A stretch of 64,000 bases of DNA from Mariannaea sp. PMI_226 (lineage: Eukaryota; Ascomycota; Sordariomycetes; Hypocreales; Nectriaceae), in the NCBI GenBank assembly GCA_024336345.1, contig JANFOG010000004.1, positions 682,001 through 746,000 of the forward strand, read 5' to 3'. Below, piece by piece: positions 41,342 through 54,308 of this stretch (the stretch's first letter is position 1; the number at the start of each line of letters is the position of its first letter). The position numbers and the translations under genes are program-made. The notes beneath the pieces were generated by a model that was not told the origin of the DNA, ran no database searches, and saw only the letters and a list, made by a program, of their open reading frames with translations.

Positions 41342-44299
41342 CGTGATTATTGTCAATTTGACGACGGTATTAGTGGTGCGGCCAAAAAAATTTTATCCTG
41401 AAGTTGTCGCGTTAGCGACGGCTGTTCTATGTTGCTGTTGTGTTGTTTTCAAGTCTGTTGTCCCTGAAGCTAGTCATTCCGCCCTGGATTCCAGGACGGT
41501 AGGAGAGTAGGAGACCGAAATAATCAAAAGAGCGAAATAGGTTGGGCAAATGAATGACTGGGTCGCAAAGGGGAAATGGGAGATCAAAAAGCCCACGGAA
41601 AGGAAAGAAAAGAGTGTCGTGAGAGTCGTCGCAAGCCCTGATGTTGGTGTTTAGATTCGCGAGGGCCTCCAGTCGAAGTAAATGGCCAAGATTGGGCGGC
41701 ACAATATCTTCCCAACCTCTCCCTGGCTTTCTCCAATTCCTTTCCCGCTGGCGATTTGCTTCCCACTCTCCTTCATAACTGACTGGATTGGGGGGGGTGT
41801 CATGTTTTTACTGGATTTTCACGCGCGCAAAACTGACCTGTTGTGGAATAAGGAACTGGAATGCAAATCCCGTCCCCGACGTAACGAACGACACAAACGA
41901 TGAAACGAACGTGGTGGTGCAAAAGCAGACCAAAATTAAAAACGAGTGTGTTAGAGAGAGAGAGGGAAAAAGAAGACGCTCTCTTTCTCAGGTTGCAAGG
42001 AATACATTAAGAGCAAAGGAACCCAAGCAAGGAGCTGAAGGGGAGACAAAAGGGAGGCAGGCCACCATCTGGACTAGTATTGCTCGTTCGCCAAGACCGT
42101 TGACAGCACCAGAGCCAGGGTCAGGGGAATATGACAAGGGTTGTGGCTCCATTAGCTCTGTAGTGGGGAAAGGGGGTGGAGTGCATCACTAGATGGTGTG
42201 TGATCATCAGTACGCCCAGGACCAGAAAAAAAGGGTCAAGTTTCATCGTAGCAGCAAGCGGGCGATTCTCTGGGCAATCACTTCAGGCGGGTTCGCTGCT
42301 GAGCAGGCACAGATTACATATCACATCCAATGCACCGAGATGGGAGAAGTTCGCAATAATCTGTACTCTGTACTCTGTACTCCGTGATCTGTACAGATTA
42401 CAGATTACAGATTGCACATGGGATAATTAAATGCACCTGCCTTCTTCCTTCGCAGCACAGTATGAGTTCGTTCCCGCACCCTCGTACCTTCTCATTATCA
42501 TTCGCCCCCAGAGAAGGCGTGACTCTAAACTGGGAAATTACCCCATTGTCACCAACCGCCAAGTCCATTTTACGGTGCTTCCATCTCCCTTTGCCAAGTG
42601 TGCCACTCCCCAGTAATGCGTACTATGTAGTACCGGCCCCCTCTCACGGTGGCAGACGTACGTAACAACGATAACTTTGCCGTAGGCAGGTAGGTGCATA
42701 CACAGTAGCAGGCAATTATTTACCCGCCACGCTAAAGCGTGAACAGAGACTATGATGGATGAGCCGACTGCCGGCCTACATACGATGGGTGTAATAAAAT
42801 AACAGCCCATGCATACTATACTTAACGCGTCCTTCCTCAAAAGACATTGTCGCAAATGAGAAATGACTTTGTAGCAGACATGGTTCGGCTCAAGCGGTAC
42901 GACCTTGTCGGGCAATTCTTCTTGTCGCTGTCACTGCACTGTATCAGCTTGTGCATAACATATGTTACTGTATTCTAGTACACATCATCGCAGGAGTAGG
43001 CCCCTTCTGGGGGTGCTGCGGCAGGCTGCACAACGCCTTGCATCAACGCAAGGGAGGCATGGTACCGAGCGCTGCTGCGGTTGCGATTGCATGGGTGGCA
43101 AAACCCTTGCTAGACCCAAAAATCGCAATCTGCGAAGTGCTGCATGTGGTTCGTGTCGTGCCCAGCCCGCCATCTCTTTCTGGTATCGTCGTCCGCGCTG
43201 CAGATTGCTCGTTCATTACTCAACGCTCCAATACCACGGAGTAATCCATCGCCCATAGTCCATAATTATCGATTCTATACTAGTAGGACATGGTAAATTA
43301 TGCTGGTATTGAGATGAACAAACCACAAAGGACCCCGGTTCCCCAAGCCCCAAGACCTGGATCAGCGATCAACAGGAGGCGGAGGGGGATCTGTGCCTTC
43401 AATCGCTTGTGAACTGTGAGGGCTGGAGACACTACACTGTACGATGTACGAAGTTGGTTGGTTTTTTTTGCGGAGGATTCGCCAACGGCCCCATCCGGGC
43501 AATATCATAGTAGTACCCAGCTACAGTCCTTGCGCACTAATTACGTATTCATTTGTATCGGCTATTCGCTATCTAGGTAGCTATGTGCTTGGCAAGCAGG
43601 GCTATTCCAAGAATAATCCAGCGGAATTAGAAAAATACCTAGGTAAAGGGTTAAAGGTCTACGTCGTACAGAGTAATGTGCGTACACCACAAAGAAATTC
43701 TTCAAGGACAAAATAAAACCAACCCATGCCCAAAATGCGAAACTGGCCCTGTGACCACCTGCGACGGATTGAAGAGCCCATCTATCATCAGTGCATTAAT
43801 CAATTCCAGTATGTAGTCAATATCTGGTCAGGCAATTGTCCTGCCGTTCCATACACGCCCCCTGTCCGGTCAGGAAGGGTGCGGCGCCAACTTTTCCGGG
43901 GTCCCAGGGGAAGCAACCACTCAGCAGCCAAGCAGCTCAACGCGAAACGGCCCCAGCATCGAAGATTGCCTATGCACGTGCGCCGGGTTCCTGGCATTGA
44001 CTAACGACCTCCGGACCACACCATTTGTTTGGCTGGCTAATGTATGGCGCAGCCAATCAAAGGTCGACTACCCTGCCTCCTTACATAGTACCTCCTAAAT
44101 CGGATATCGGTTGACCAACTTCCCTGCTAAGCTTTCCTAGTATGGGAAGGCGAAATAAGGCCTTCATCTCTTTCCTCATGTACCCTGTACTCCGTAACTT
44201 CCCCAGTTTTGCCGGCTCCTTTCGTCACAATCAAAAGCATCGGCACTGGCGTTGACCCTGAAACTCAACGCCACAGTTCCACTTTTGCCGGTGGTTAGT
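41342..44299. other. Gene-free region 5' of the SUN gene
   Basis: First part of an 11-kb stretch without recognisable genes. It carries the SUN promoter, a GA-rich stretch near 41955-41990, a repeated tgtactc/acagatt block at 42361-42415 and two ACGGAGTA/TACTCCGT words (42378, 43236) plus one at 44188. The short frames here have no domain likeness. Confidence 0.55.
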
Positions 44300-47200
44300 C
44301 TGTAGCCTGAATCTTTGTCTAATAAGCCTGATTCTCCGTTCGTTGACCTTAACCCGAGATTCTACGTACAGACTGACAAGACAGGGCAATGATCTTTTTT
44401 ATCTGGTAAACAAACTTCGCTTGGCGTTTTTAAGCAGGAACAGGGGATCGTAAATACTACGGCAGGCAATCTGTAATCTGTAGTCTATTAGTCAAATAAT
44501 TAGGTCGGTTCTGGGGAACTAGGCACTCATGGTAATTTAATTATCAATTGATCACCGTTCACCGCCATCGCTTCGAGATTCACAGTAAACAATGAAGCCA
44601 ATTAATAGTAATTACCTGGGTGTCGTATCTGTACTTCATCATATTGATTATATGAGTGGGTGCCTTACCCGAAAACATGTGAATCACACCCACCTAACAT
44701 TAGCTACTACGAACCTCCGCTGTTATTTAAGAATTATGTAGATTCTCTGGGCCTTATTGGGGAAGAGGTATTTTTCTCAGTTGTTATCCTCTATCTGCTC
44801 CCCGTGAAGATGGAACTTGATCCCTGATGGCTCTTGTTGATAGCTAGCTTAAGCAATCTGGTAATAGCATAGAGCAATAAGCCATCCAGCATTTCAATAG
44901 CTATTTTGGCAGCATAAGTTTGCCTCTGGTATTCATGACCAGATTTCTTTCTTGTGCGGCTTACTGAAAGCCCTCACTTGTTTCCATGACTTTCGAAAAA
45001 ATAAAGAAGAATACGGCCAGGCACAGGCCAAAGAGAGAAACAAATACACGTCTCCACCAACATTTGTCTTCTGCTACCTCGTCCGGTCCGGGGTTCAGCG
45101 GGCTTTGTTTAGCAAAAGATCAATTTAGCCGAGTCCAATATTACGACATGTCCAGCCTTGCAACGCCCCCTTGCGTTGACTTGCAATCCAGAGTTGTGCA
45201 GTCGACGCTCCGTAGTCTATTGTCCGATTTCTATTGTAAATATTTGCTGCACGCCATAAAAAAGAAAAAGGCTTTCCCTCCTCCAGCCACAAACCAGCTC
45301 ATCATTATCAGTTTGCAACGTGGTCCAATCCATATATACCCAGGAGGTTTTGATCAATGAGCTAAATAAGTCTATTGTATATCGCTCAAGCCAGGCTGAT
45401 AGGCAAGTTCGAGCGGTTTATAATTTGTTGATACCTTATCATAACTACTTGTTCCCACATTGTAGTCCGTCGCTGACGTTTGTGTATATTGGTGCGTCAA
45501 GTATCCATCTCAACGCTTCCTTCTTATTAGAGAGCTGGCACATATCCAGCCTGGGAATTCACTTAACATATCTCTCCCATTTCGCTTGTGATGATTGTGC
45601 GCAATCTCCTGGGCCCTCATAGCTATGACTTACCTACACCAATTCAACGATCATACTCATTTGGCCCAAACACTGCACAGAAAAGATGCAAAGGGAGGCT
45701 TTATCACTCTACAGGGGCCTTCGAGCCTGCCCTCTGCTTGAATCACCTCCAGCTCTGATCATACTTTGAAGGAGTTTGTAATAAATCCGCAAAACGGCAC
45801 CTTTTATTTCCATCGTCGTGTAGTTCATAATAGAGCTTCTTGAATTGTAGCGTTGGTATCCAAGATTTCACCAAGCCCATTTCGATCAAGTACTTAACAC
45901 AAACTGATGTTGGTATCGCAGGCCTACTGGCGTAATCAGTCTCATATAGTTCTCTAGGTTACTCTGTCTATGATTTAGTCCAGTCGCCTTCTAGTTCCCC
46001 TAGCCTCTATCCTTAAATTACATGTCTAGTTATTTTTCTCATTAGGTAAACTAACACAAGTCCCGGAGGCATGCCCTCTCTGGGCTTTGGAGTTGAGCGT
46101 TTGAAGAATGGATAACGTTGTCTTATTTTAAGTATTATTCGATCACCAACTTCACAGATTATTTTTCAGCTTTTCTAACAAAGTGCGCATCTATCTGCGA
46201 ATCGCCGGTTTGAGGCATTCTCTTCCCATCATCGATGTGACGCTCGGCGGAACCTTTATCAGAATCCGGCTTCTGGCTACGTAGTACATTAATAACTGTC
46301 TAAAGCACTATTTTGAAAGAGAGTAATTATAGCTCGTAAATTGTGATATCATCAACGGTCCCCCCTTGACTACGGAAAGTAGAATCATTTCACTATCTAA
46401 TGAATCTGAACAGATCGGGATACATAAGATACTTTCTGATAATAAAAAATAACTGGTAATGCTATGAGAATTGGCTGCAATGTAGTCTTTATGGGACGCT
46501 GCGGCTAAACACCCCATTACTTTGAAGCTGTATTATGGTGGCTATAATATCGTCATTTCCCATATTCTACTACAGGTATCAATAGTTAGTATTCGAGGAC
46601 TATGAGATGGCAATCTTCTTGAGGTTTTATAACATATAATTTATTTATTGATTTATTTTACAGTCCCGTGTTCTTTTTCCTCATACCAAGTTAGTCATGG
46701 TGTTGTTCTATATCGGTTGGCTTTTGATCTTGTACGAGGGGCTTCTTTTCATTGGCACTTGGCCCCTACCCTCTTGGGCCACTATTTACTCTGTTCCTTG
46801 ATGTTCTTGGATCATCAAGGCTATTAGTGCTACATTGTTCTTCTATGATTTTCTCTCCCTGATGTTTGCTCGAACCCAGCAGCACTCCAGCACGTGCCCA
46901 GCGAGGACTGGCAATAATACAGTCCAAACAGGTGCCTTGCGAAATGTGAGAGTTTGGTCTTTAAGTTTAAATTAGTATAGAATCAATCATCCGTTAATCC
47001 GAATACGGCCTTGGGCTTCTTCGTATATTGCCTTGTGGCAACAGCAACAGATAGAGGAGAGCGACTCGTCGGAACTGCTGAGCAGCGATTATCCAAGGTC
47101 CTTGCCCGATAAATGTAAGCCTTCCAACTCTAGGTATCAAATTATTCCGGTTCTAACTACAGTTTGAGCTGCATTTAGTGTTTATTCCCAGTTGATGGCA

Positions 47201-47870
47201 CCCGAGTCAGAACACGTTGGACTGTTGTGGCAACAGAGAGGCGGCCACACCTTCTAACTTCAAACTATCTACGTGAGATGATAGGGATATCGAATGAGAA
47301 TCTATCTGTTTACTGTTTCTGCCAACTTCAGTATTTACACATATCGGCGGCGATATATGCAAATTTGTGGTCGTTTACAAGGAGGGAATACCTCAAAGAT
47401 TTCGGACTCACGTCCTTGAAGTGAGACAGGATCTGATTATGGAATAGTAGGCTCAAGGAGTGTACAATCTATAAGACAATGAATATACCGACTAATATAA
47501 GAACATCCACCAAAGAAGTAATACCTTGTAGAGCGTAGACTTACGATGAGTTGAACACATCATGATTGGGACTATAGGGTAGGACATAATACAAGATACC
47601 TCCGAGAAATATCGCCACAGGCCAAGTCTAACTAAGGCAGACAGTGTTAGTAATATATTTCTAATATCTTGAACCAAATGAAATAAAATAAAAGCCACAG
47701 GGGTATGGTGATTCTATTTGATGTTTGCGAGTCTGGTTAAGCCTGAGCTCATCGGGACCAAGGATAGTACAGCAAATTTGGGGGGTTTATAAAAAACCAT
47801 GGCATTGTTCGGAATATTCTAGGATCAAGTTTGATGAGAGTACATTCCAAGCCAGATCGGTTCCACGATG
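44300..47870. other. AT-rich, gene-free block
   Basis: Base composition changes from roughly balanced to clearly AT-rich; sample 60-base lines at 46381 and 47461 have only about 30 percent G+C by hand count. Frames are short and broken, and TA-rich words are common. No transposase, reverse transcriptase or LTR could be recognised. A RIP-decayed repeat relic or AT-rich isochore is a reasonable reading, unproven. Confidence 0.5.
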
Positions 47871-50800
47871 CAACAAGATGAGGATTGTCATTGTGTCGGC
47901 CCAGGTTCGGAAGAGGGAGAACATTGCCAGTGGTCCCAGAAGATCGACCATTGACACCTGCGGGACCCACGGGAACGAACAGAAAATGTGGTAACACGGA
48001 CGGCGCCGAAAATTATTGCTTTTGCGCGAAAGCACGACACTGCGCGCCACTGGACGACCTCGACCACACCATCGAATGTGTGGCCCCCTCCCCACCACCA
48101 CTGAATATGGCGTTGACAGTGAACGCATCAGCTGTGGCTTTCCACAGGGGCTTGAAAGGGTTCCCCGAGAGACGACGCCACCAGTGCCCCTGTAGGGCGT
48201 TGTCTTGCATATGGAGCATAGCGCTTCGTACACCCATAACCAGCTGAGGTGTTCGGAATATCACCAAACCGAGCATCTGTGGCTTGCCGACCCTCAGCTT
48301 CCTGCAACAGACGCAACAGTGACAGGTCAATTAGAGGTCTCACCGGTTTGTGAAGGAGGTGGGGTTGCCTCAACTCGCATTCAACCGAGGGACAGAGACG
48401 GAAGCAACTACTGTACGATACGAAAGGCGTTTGATGCGATATGGAAGGGCTCTGCGCTCTCGCCATCATCGATTGGTCACCGTACACATCGTTTGCCGGC
48501 TTAGAAAGATCCTCCGGAACGGGTACCTATGTTTGAAAGGTCCATGATCCTGGGAGGGGCCGCCCTCCCCCCCACCCCTGACTGCGACCTTCTACACGGA
48601 GTACGCACATCTAATCTGGCAACCCAGGCATCTTGCGGCAGTCGATTGTGGCCGTCAAAATCGATTGCTGCATAATGATGGTCGATAGAGCTGGCTGGAA
48701 AAGGATCTGCGCCGATAAACTTACCAGGTGGTGTCATGTTGCATCACAGGGAGCAGACAAAGGTTGCGAGCTGAGATGCAGATGTTGGCTCAAGGACTTT
48801 TGGCCCTAAGATCCAAACAAGAGAAAAGAAGAAGAGGGAGAAGAAGGGGGGGCCTGGGAGTTATGGTTGGGCGGTACAATGAGATCATTGCTTTTGATAA
48901 CGTCACTGAAAGCACAGGCAGGAAACCACTATTGGTTCGATGATGTGCTTGCTGAGAAGCCACATTTGCGATGCGTGTACGGATTAAAGACACAAATGTA
49001 CATGCGGTATGTTAATTGGTGCGTACAGCACTCCATAGACGTGATTGAGTCAATTATCCTTTCTTTCCCCCTGTCTCACCAGCCCGTATTGAGAAAACTG
49101 TTCACACTCCAGCGAGGAGGGAAGCACAAGCCCGGGCGTGTGGCCTCATTGGTGTAGTGGAGTTTGTCTGGTCTCGTGGTTGTCCGTGATGAATTACTTT
49201 GGCATCGATAGCCACTATCTATGGGACCGTAGGTGGTTTCGAAGGGTCTAGCGTTTTTGCCGTGACTTCTATTCCTAATGCCGCCAATCTCACTTTTCTT
49301 TCGAGGTGCGCCAGGCGCACTCCATATCCGCTTTGGCACAAGATTGTTTGGTTGAGTGCGCCGCAAAATGTTTTGCGTAATGTATGCCTCGCCGAAGCGC
49401 TGTGCATGTACCAATGTGATGAGTAAGGTACTTAGGTATGTCCCAAGTTAGCGCACTAGGTAAGACAATGTGCTGAGATTTTAAGTACTGTACGGAGTAC
49501 TTGAAGGTAATTACCTAAGGCACCTAGGTACCTGAGGCAACTTGGGCAGGGAGGTAACTACCATCATTGAGGAGGTGCCGTAGCTTCCGTGGCTTGCTGA
49601 CGGACTGGCCTGAAAGTGGCGCTCTGTGGCTTCACTCACAGTCAAGAATGGATGGTGGTAGTTTAGGCCCTGGGCCACAGCTCCTCGAATGCCCCATGGA
49701 CCATGCCATCGAGCTTCAATTGGCCACCAACCAGCATCTATTGGCACAGCATGCCAGTTGAAAAACCATCGACACGAGATTTGGTCATCCAGATGTGGCC
49801 GGGTTCACAAACGTTATAATCCTGGTCTGCAACGTCGTGAGTCAAAGAGGATTTTGCGAGAGTTGAACCACTCTGGTTGCTTGATACCTTGACTCTAGTA
49901 GTGTGGCAGAGCAACCGGCTGAGGTGGGTTAGCCACACCGCACCAACTGATGACGACCAACAGCACCTCGGGATGTAAGATACAATATAAGAAGTACGGA
50001 GAACTTCGTGCCACAGCAATGTTTGGCGCAGAGGAAAAGAGACGTATGCATATTGGGGCAGACGATCCACGGATCAACAACCACGAGCTTTGTGACTTGT
50101 CATCTTCGTCTTCGTTGCCAACAAAGCCCGCGCGCTCGGCAGGGATCTTCTCTGCAGCATGCAGTACGCCGTTCAATCTGCAAGTGGGTTTTCCGTTGTC
50201 CTCCAGGTTGACTGGGATGATTGCACAGCCACTTCCTATTTGCTTACCTCAGGGCTTCACGTCTGACACCAGTTTCTGAGGTTAGCTGATCCAGCCCAGT
50301 CAAATGCGTTTATACGACGACAAAAGTATGGATAGCGATGATCTGGTGATATCTCTTGATTAATTTTGATGACGAATGTATGTCATGCCAGTGTCTCCTG
50401 CGTCACGGTTCTGACTGAGCAAGCATCTCGAATGAAACGGCGTGGATCAAAGCATCGTCCTTTTGGCGTCTCCGTTTGACTCTGGTACCATACCATCCAA
50501 GCTTCGTTGATAGGCCCTGTTGTGGGGCTTGCTAGCTAGTCAAATATATATCAACTTGGACAAGCCAACAGAATCTTAGCGCGTGCAACTTGCTTGCATC
50601 TGAGCAGTGAGTCGGCAGTACGGAGCAACACTGGGGTGAGGACGACAGGGTCCAGTGATGTAGTGATGATGCTAACTCGTTGAAGGGTGGTGAAGGGACA
50701 ATCTTGATCTCCTAGCGAAATAAATCGCTGATAGGGCAGCTGCCTATTCAGCCCTCCTTCAACCTAAATTGGAAGATGTCCTACTTGTCTTCGTAGTAGA

Positions 50801-52481
50801 ATTAGGCAGGATCGCCTTAAGTCAGTCGTTTTGCACTTTGCAGTGGCTACAGCTGGCATACAGTGGGTTGTAGATACACACTAGCGGGCGAGGCTGGGAT
50901 TCCCTCACCAATCTTAGTGAATGCAGCTACCAACTGCCTGATGGCTTTATTGGCTCAGCTTCTCTTAGCAGAGAGACTAATGAGCGTAAGACCGACTCGG
51001 AGGTTTGCGACTGTCTTGACGTGGAATTGATGGCCAATTGGTTGTTGATACACCCCTTAGTGTAGAAGCGAGCCGGCCATTTGACTGTAGATGCGAACTG
51101 CCAGTGCATTATATTGACAGTACGTGATATGGCTTCAGAGCAGGGTCAACTGCGAGGCGGCTACCTTCCCTGACTTTCGACTTGATTGGAGGGAAGGGAT
51201 GATGGTACCAAGGAGGCACTCTGTACCGAAGGTACCCAGGCCAGGTATGCTGGGTACCTTGAGATGCCGGACAAGTATGTATGTACCTAGCTAACCTCTA
51301 CCATGGGAGGCAGTTAGCCCACGAATAAGGAAACCTGGTAACCAAGTGATTATGCCCTGCAATATGGATGTCCTTGACATACCTGTCGGATACAGAGTAC
51401 CGTACCTACTGGACCGTGGTACATGCTTATAGACCCACATCGATCTACCAAGCAACGACGCCTCAGCGCTCTTCCCCAAAACGTATCCGCACCGCCCGCT
51501 TTCGCCCGTTCGGGATTTTTTGGTCGCCGCCTCTCCCTCCCAGAACACGTTCCTTTTCCCTTCCTCTCTCTCTTCTCCCGTGCCTGGGCGGCCCATTTTG
51601 CGCCCCAAACCTCCCCCCTGCCTCTCTTTTCTTTGACGTTCCAAGATTTCCACCTGAAAGCCAAGCCCTGAAAGGTCACTTCAGAGCCCCCTTAGCATCC
51701 ACACCCCCACGCCCTATAGCCGTCACCACACCTGAGGACATACCATAGTACGTACAGTACAAGCAGTCAATGGGTTGCTGTCCTGGCGTAGTGCCTGGGC
51801 TGGCTTTGTTACTTAGCTAACCGGCTGACAGACTCCAGTCCACTCCAGTCCACAGACTCCAGTCTACCAGTTTAGATCGTACGGAACCTGCTTTGCTCGC
51901 TCGTCGCTGCTTGTTTCCCTCCCACCTGGTTATCCACTCACACACCATTGCAATTGCTCTGCTCCCACCACCTGCCACCCTATTCCCTATTCGCCCACCC
52001 TCCTCTCCAGGCTATCCTTCTCTGCTGTAGGAAACCCACCCACCCGCCTCACCCGCCTCACGCCTCGCTCTCACTCTTCAACTCACTCTTTTCTCCATCA
52101 ACCGCTTTCTGAGGCGCAGCTTTCATCATCGTCCTGACTGATATCCTGCTACAACAGCACTTGCATCGTCACAGATCTCCCGCCCAATTCCACACATTGT
52201 TGAGCTGCAATTTTCTCCCCTCCCTTTGTTTAATTTTCACTCGCCTGAGCCACCGGCACTGGCTTTTTGTCTGCCGCGCCTCGTCAACCCACGCTGCCTC
52301 GCCTGCTTGGGAGCAAAAATATCCAGCTCTCGCCACGCTCTCCAGCCACACATAACATCACCACCCGCCTCGAAATGTGCCTTTGACTCAAGGCTACCCA
52401 ACGTCGACCACTCCAGACCGACTGCATTTCGCATTCTCTCCTCTTTCACCCATTTCAATCCCATTCCTCACATCTGCGTCT
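47871..52481. other. Gene-poor region up to the C2H2 factor
   Basis: Composition returns to balanced. No gene recognised, though several frames of 100-148 codons occur on both strands near 47787-48500 with no family likeness. Two ACGGAGTA words lie at 48596 and 49492. The last 800 bases are CT-rich (tandem actccagtcc near 51832-51870) and are probably the promoter and leader of the C2H2 gene. Confidence 0.5.
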
Positions 52482-54308
52482 ATGGCCTCGGACGCCTCCG
52501 GCTTTGCTGCGACCGAAGCCCCGCCTGTAACGCGCCCAGGTGCAACCCCTCCTGACTACATCCCTTCAGACGATCCAGTTAGACTTCTCAAGCGGCCTCG
52601 ATCCCCATCTCCTTCCTCTCCGCGCTCACCCTCCCAGCACGACGTTTCGATCGGGTCTCCGATAAAGGCCGCTCGCCTGGCTTTGGCGACCGGTGCTTCT
52701 CCACCGCGCTTGACAGGTGCCGCCGCGCTCGAGGAGGAGCGCCGGCGTCACGACGAAACCCTTAACGATCACGAGGCACAAACTCATAATCCTCCTCTTA
52801 TGAGTGAGAACCCAAATCATAAAGCGCTTGCTTCTCTCATGATTGGTGCAGTCCAAGCTATGAGCCGTCCTGCTGACGCGCCTCAAGCTGCTCCTACGGC
52901 AGCAATGGAACCTTCTCCAAGTGCTCCGACTCCAGTGTCATTGACGCAATCTACAGTCCCCCAAGTTATTGAGCGCGAAGAAACAAGCCCCGGTAGCACA
53001 CACAGCGTCGTTGCAGTCCCCGTCACCGAGAGTCCAACTCCAATGGACATCGATACTAAGATTGAACCTCCGCCGACATCACAGCAAGTGGTTGGTCAGG
53101 AAGAGAGACCCCAACCAGGATCTTTATCATACCCAGGATCTCTCCAAACTGCAACCAATCTTGCAGAGCAACCAGCTCGAGGAAATAGCTTTCCGATGCC
53201 GGACCCAGGCCAGACGTCTCCCACCTCGGGGTCGAAAAAGCACAAATGCCCTTACTGCAATACCGAATTTACGCGTCATCATAACCTCAAAAGTCATCTC
53301 TTGACTCACAGCCAAGAAAAGCCTTTCGTCTGCACCGAATGCGACATGAGATTCCGTCGCTTACATGATTTGAAGCGGCATGGCAAATTGCATACGGGCG
53401 AGAAACCCCATGTTTGCCCCAAATGCGACCGAAAATTTGCCCGTGGCGATGCTTTGGCTCGTCATAGCAAAGGTGCTGGTGGATGCGCAGGGCGACGATC
53501 GAGTATGGGTAGTTTTGTTGATGGCGATGAGTTGGACAACAGCATGGTCGACACGGATGGTGCGACTATCTCTGGACTCTCCTACGACAACGGAGAAGAC
53601 GAAGATTTGAGGCGGCAGAGCCTCCCTAGTATAAACGCCCAACATGTTTCTGGAGCTCAGGCAGATGTCTACAGTGGGCATGCTCGCACATATCCTTCCG
53701 CCGGTGGCCGAACAGCGAACAGCGGATTGTATCCGCCCAATGTGAACCAGAGCCAGGTCAATCCCAATGCTGTCGCAAACGTGGCCAATAACTTGGCCGC
53801 TGCTCACACTTCTAATGCGAATATTTCATCCATGCCCGTCGCCGGTGCCAATGCTAATATGTACCCTCAGCAGCCGGGTATAACGGAGAGCCCCAAACCC
53901 CTGAGCCCAGGGGTCCAGGCTTACGATGGAACTGGTGCTGGAAGGCAGCGATCTCCAAGTCTATCACATCAGATGCAGCAGCAACAATTTGGACGACGAG
54001 CTTCAGACCTACAGTCTCCGCACGGCGGTCAAGGTCGGCCCAAACTTCCTGGTTTATCCCATCCAGGACTTGTTCCACCCGGTTCGACTGGATTCTCGCA
54101 CGCACGGAGCGGGAGCAGTGGCACCCAAGCGGGCAGCGAGAGTGGCAACAACTTTTTTGCACAGTTTGATCCTAATGTACTGGCGTACTTTCAAACACTG
54201 GAAGAAAAAATCAAGACGCTATCCGAAAAGGTAGTTATGCTGGAAGGCGAGGTGACGGGTTTGAAACAACAGCTTGAGAGCCGAGATGTGGCAGTTAAAT
54301 CGTCATGA
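52482..54308 (+). CDS. C2H2 zinc-finger transcription factor (Azf1-like)
   Basis: Nuclear DNA-binding regulator, 608 residues in one exon. The N-terminal 250 residues are Pro/Ser/Thr-rich and disordered (MASDASGFAATEAPPVTRPG..., RPRSPSPSSPRSPSQH). Three adjacent C2H2 fingers occupy about 256-335: CPYCNTEFTRHHNLKSHLLTH, CTECDMRFRRLHDLKRHGKLH and CPKCDRKFARGDALARH, with TGEKPH and SQEKPF linkers; the third ends in KGAGGC. The LHDLKRH-GKLHTGEKPHVCPKC and RGDALARHSKGAGGCAGRR run resembles fungal Azf1-type factors, but no target can be named. A Gln/Asn/Ala-rich middle follows, and the C-terminus is a coiled coil (FDPNVLAYFQTLEEKIKTLSEKVVMLEGEV) that should mediate dimerisation. The ATG at 52482 was chosen because the upstream open frame has no in-frame ATG. 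Confidence 0.87.
   Translation: MASDASGFAATEAPPVTRPGATPPDYIPSDDPVRLLKRPRSPSPSSPRSPSQHDVSIGSPIKAARLALATGASPPRLTGAAALEEERRRHDETLNDHEAQTHNPPLMSENPNHKALASLMIGAVQAMSRPADAPQAAPTAAMEPSPSAPTPVSLTQSTVPQVIEREETSPGSTHSVVAVPVTESPTPMDIDTKIEPPPTSQQVVGQEERPQPGSLSYPGSLQTATNLAEQPARGNSFPMPDPGQTSPTSGSKKHKCPYCNTEFTRHHNLKSHLLTHSQEKPFVCTECDMRFRRLHDLKRHGKLHTGEKPHVCPKCDRKFARGDALARHSKGAGGCAGRRSSMGSFVDGDELDNSMVDTDGATISGLSYDNGEDEDLRRQSLPSINAQHVSGAQADVYSGHARTYPSAGGRTANSGLYPPNVNQSQVNPNAVANVANNLAAAHTSNANISSMPVAGANANMYPQQPGITESPKPLSPGVQAYDGTGAGRQRSPSLSHQMQQQQFGRRASDLQSPHGGQGRPKLPGLSHPGLVPPGSTGFSHARSGSSGTQAGSESGNNFFAQFDPNVLAYFQTLEEKIKTLSEKVVMLEGEVTGLKQQLESRDVAVKSS

Noticed and set aside
40349..41401. 350-codon open frame on the plus strand across the SUN gene
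   Set aside because: It is the antisense shadow of the SUN exon; the minus strand has the signal peptide, Cys pattern and splice sites of a known family.
44986..45360. 124-codon frame in the AT-rich block
   Set aside because: Low-complexity Lys/Thr-rich sequence without any transposon motif; frame likely by chance.
49141..49190. TTGGTGTAGTGG word resembling a tRNA A-box region
   Set aside because: No matching B box or acceptor stem follows at the right distance.
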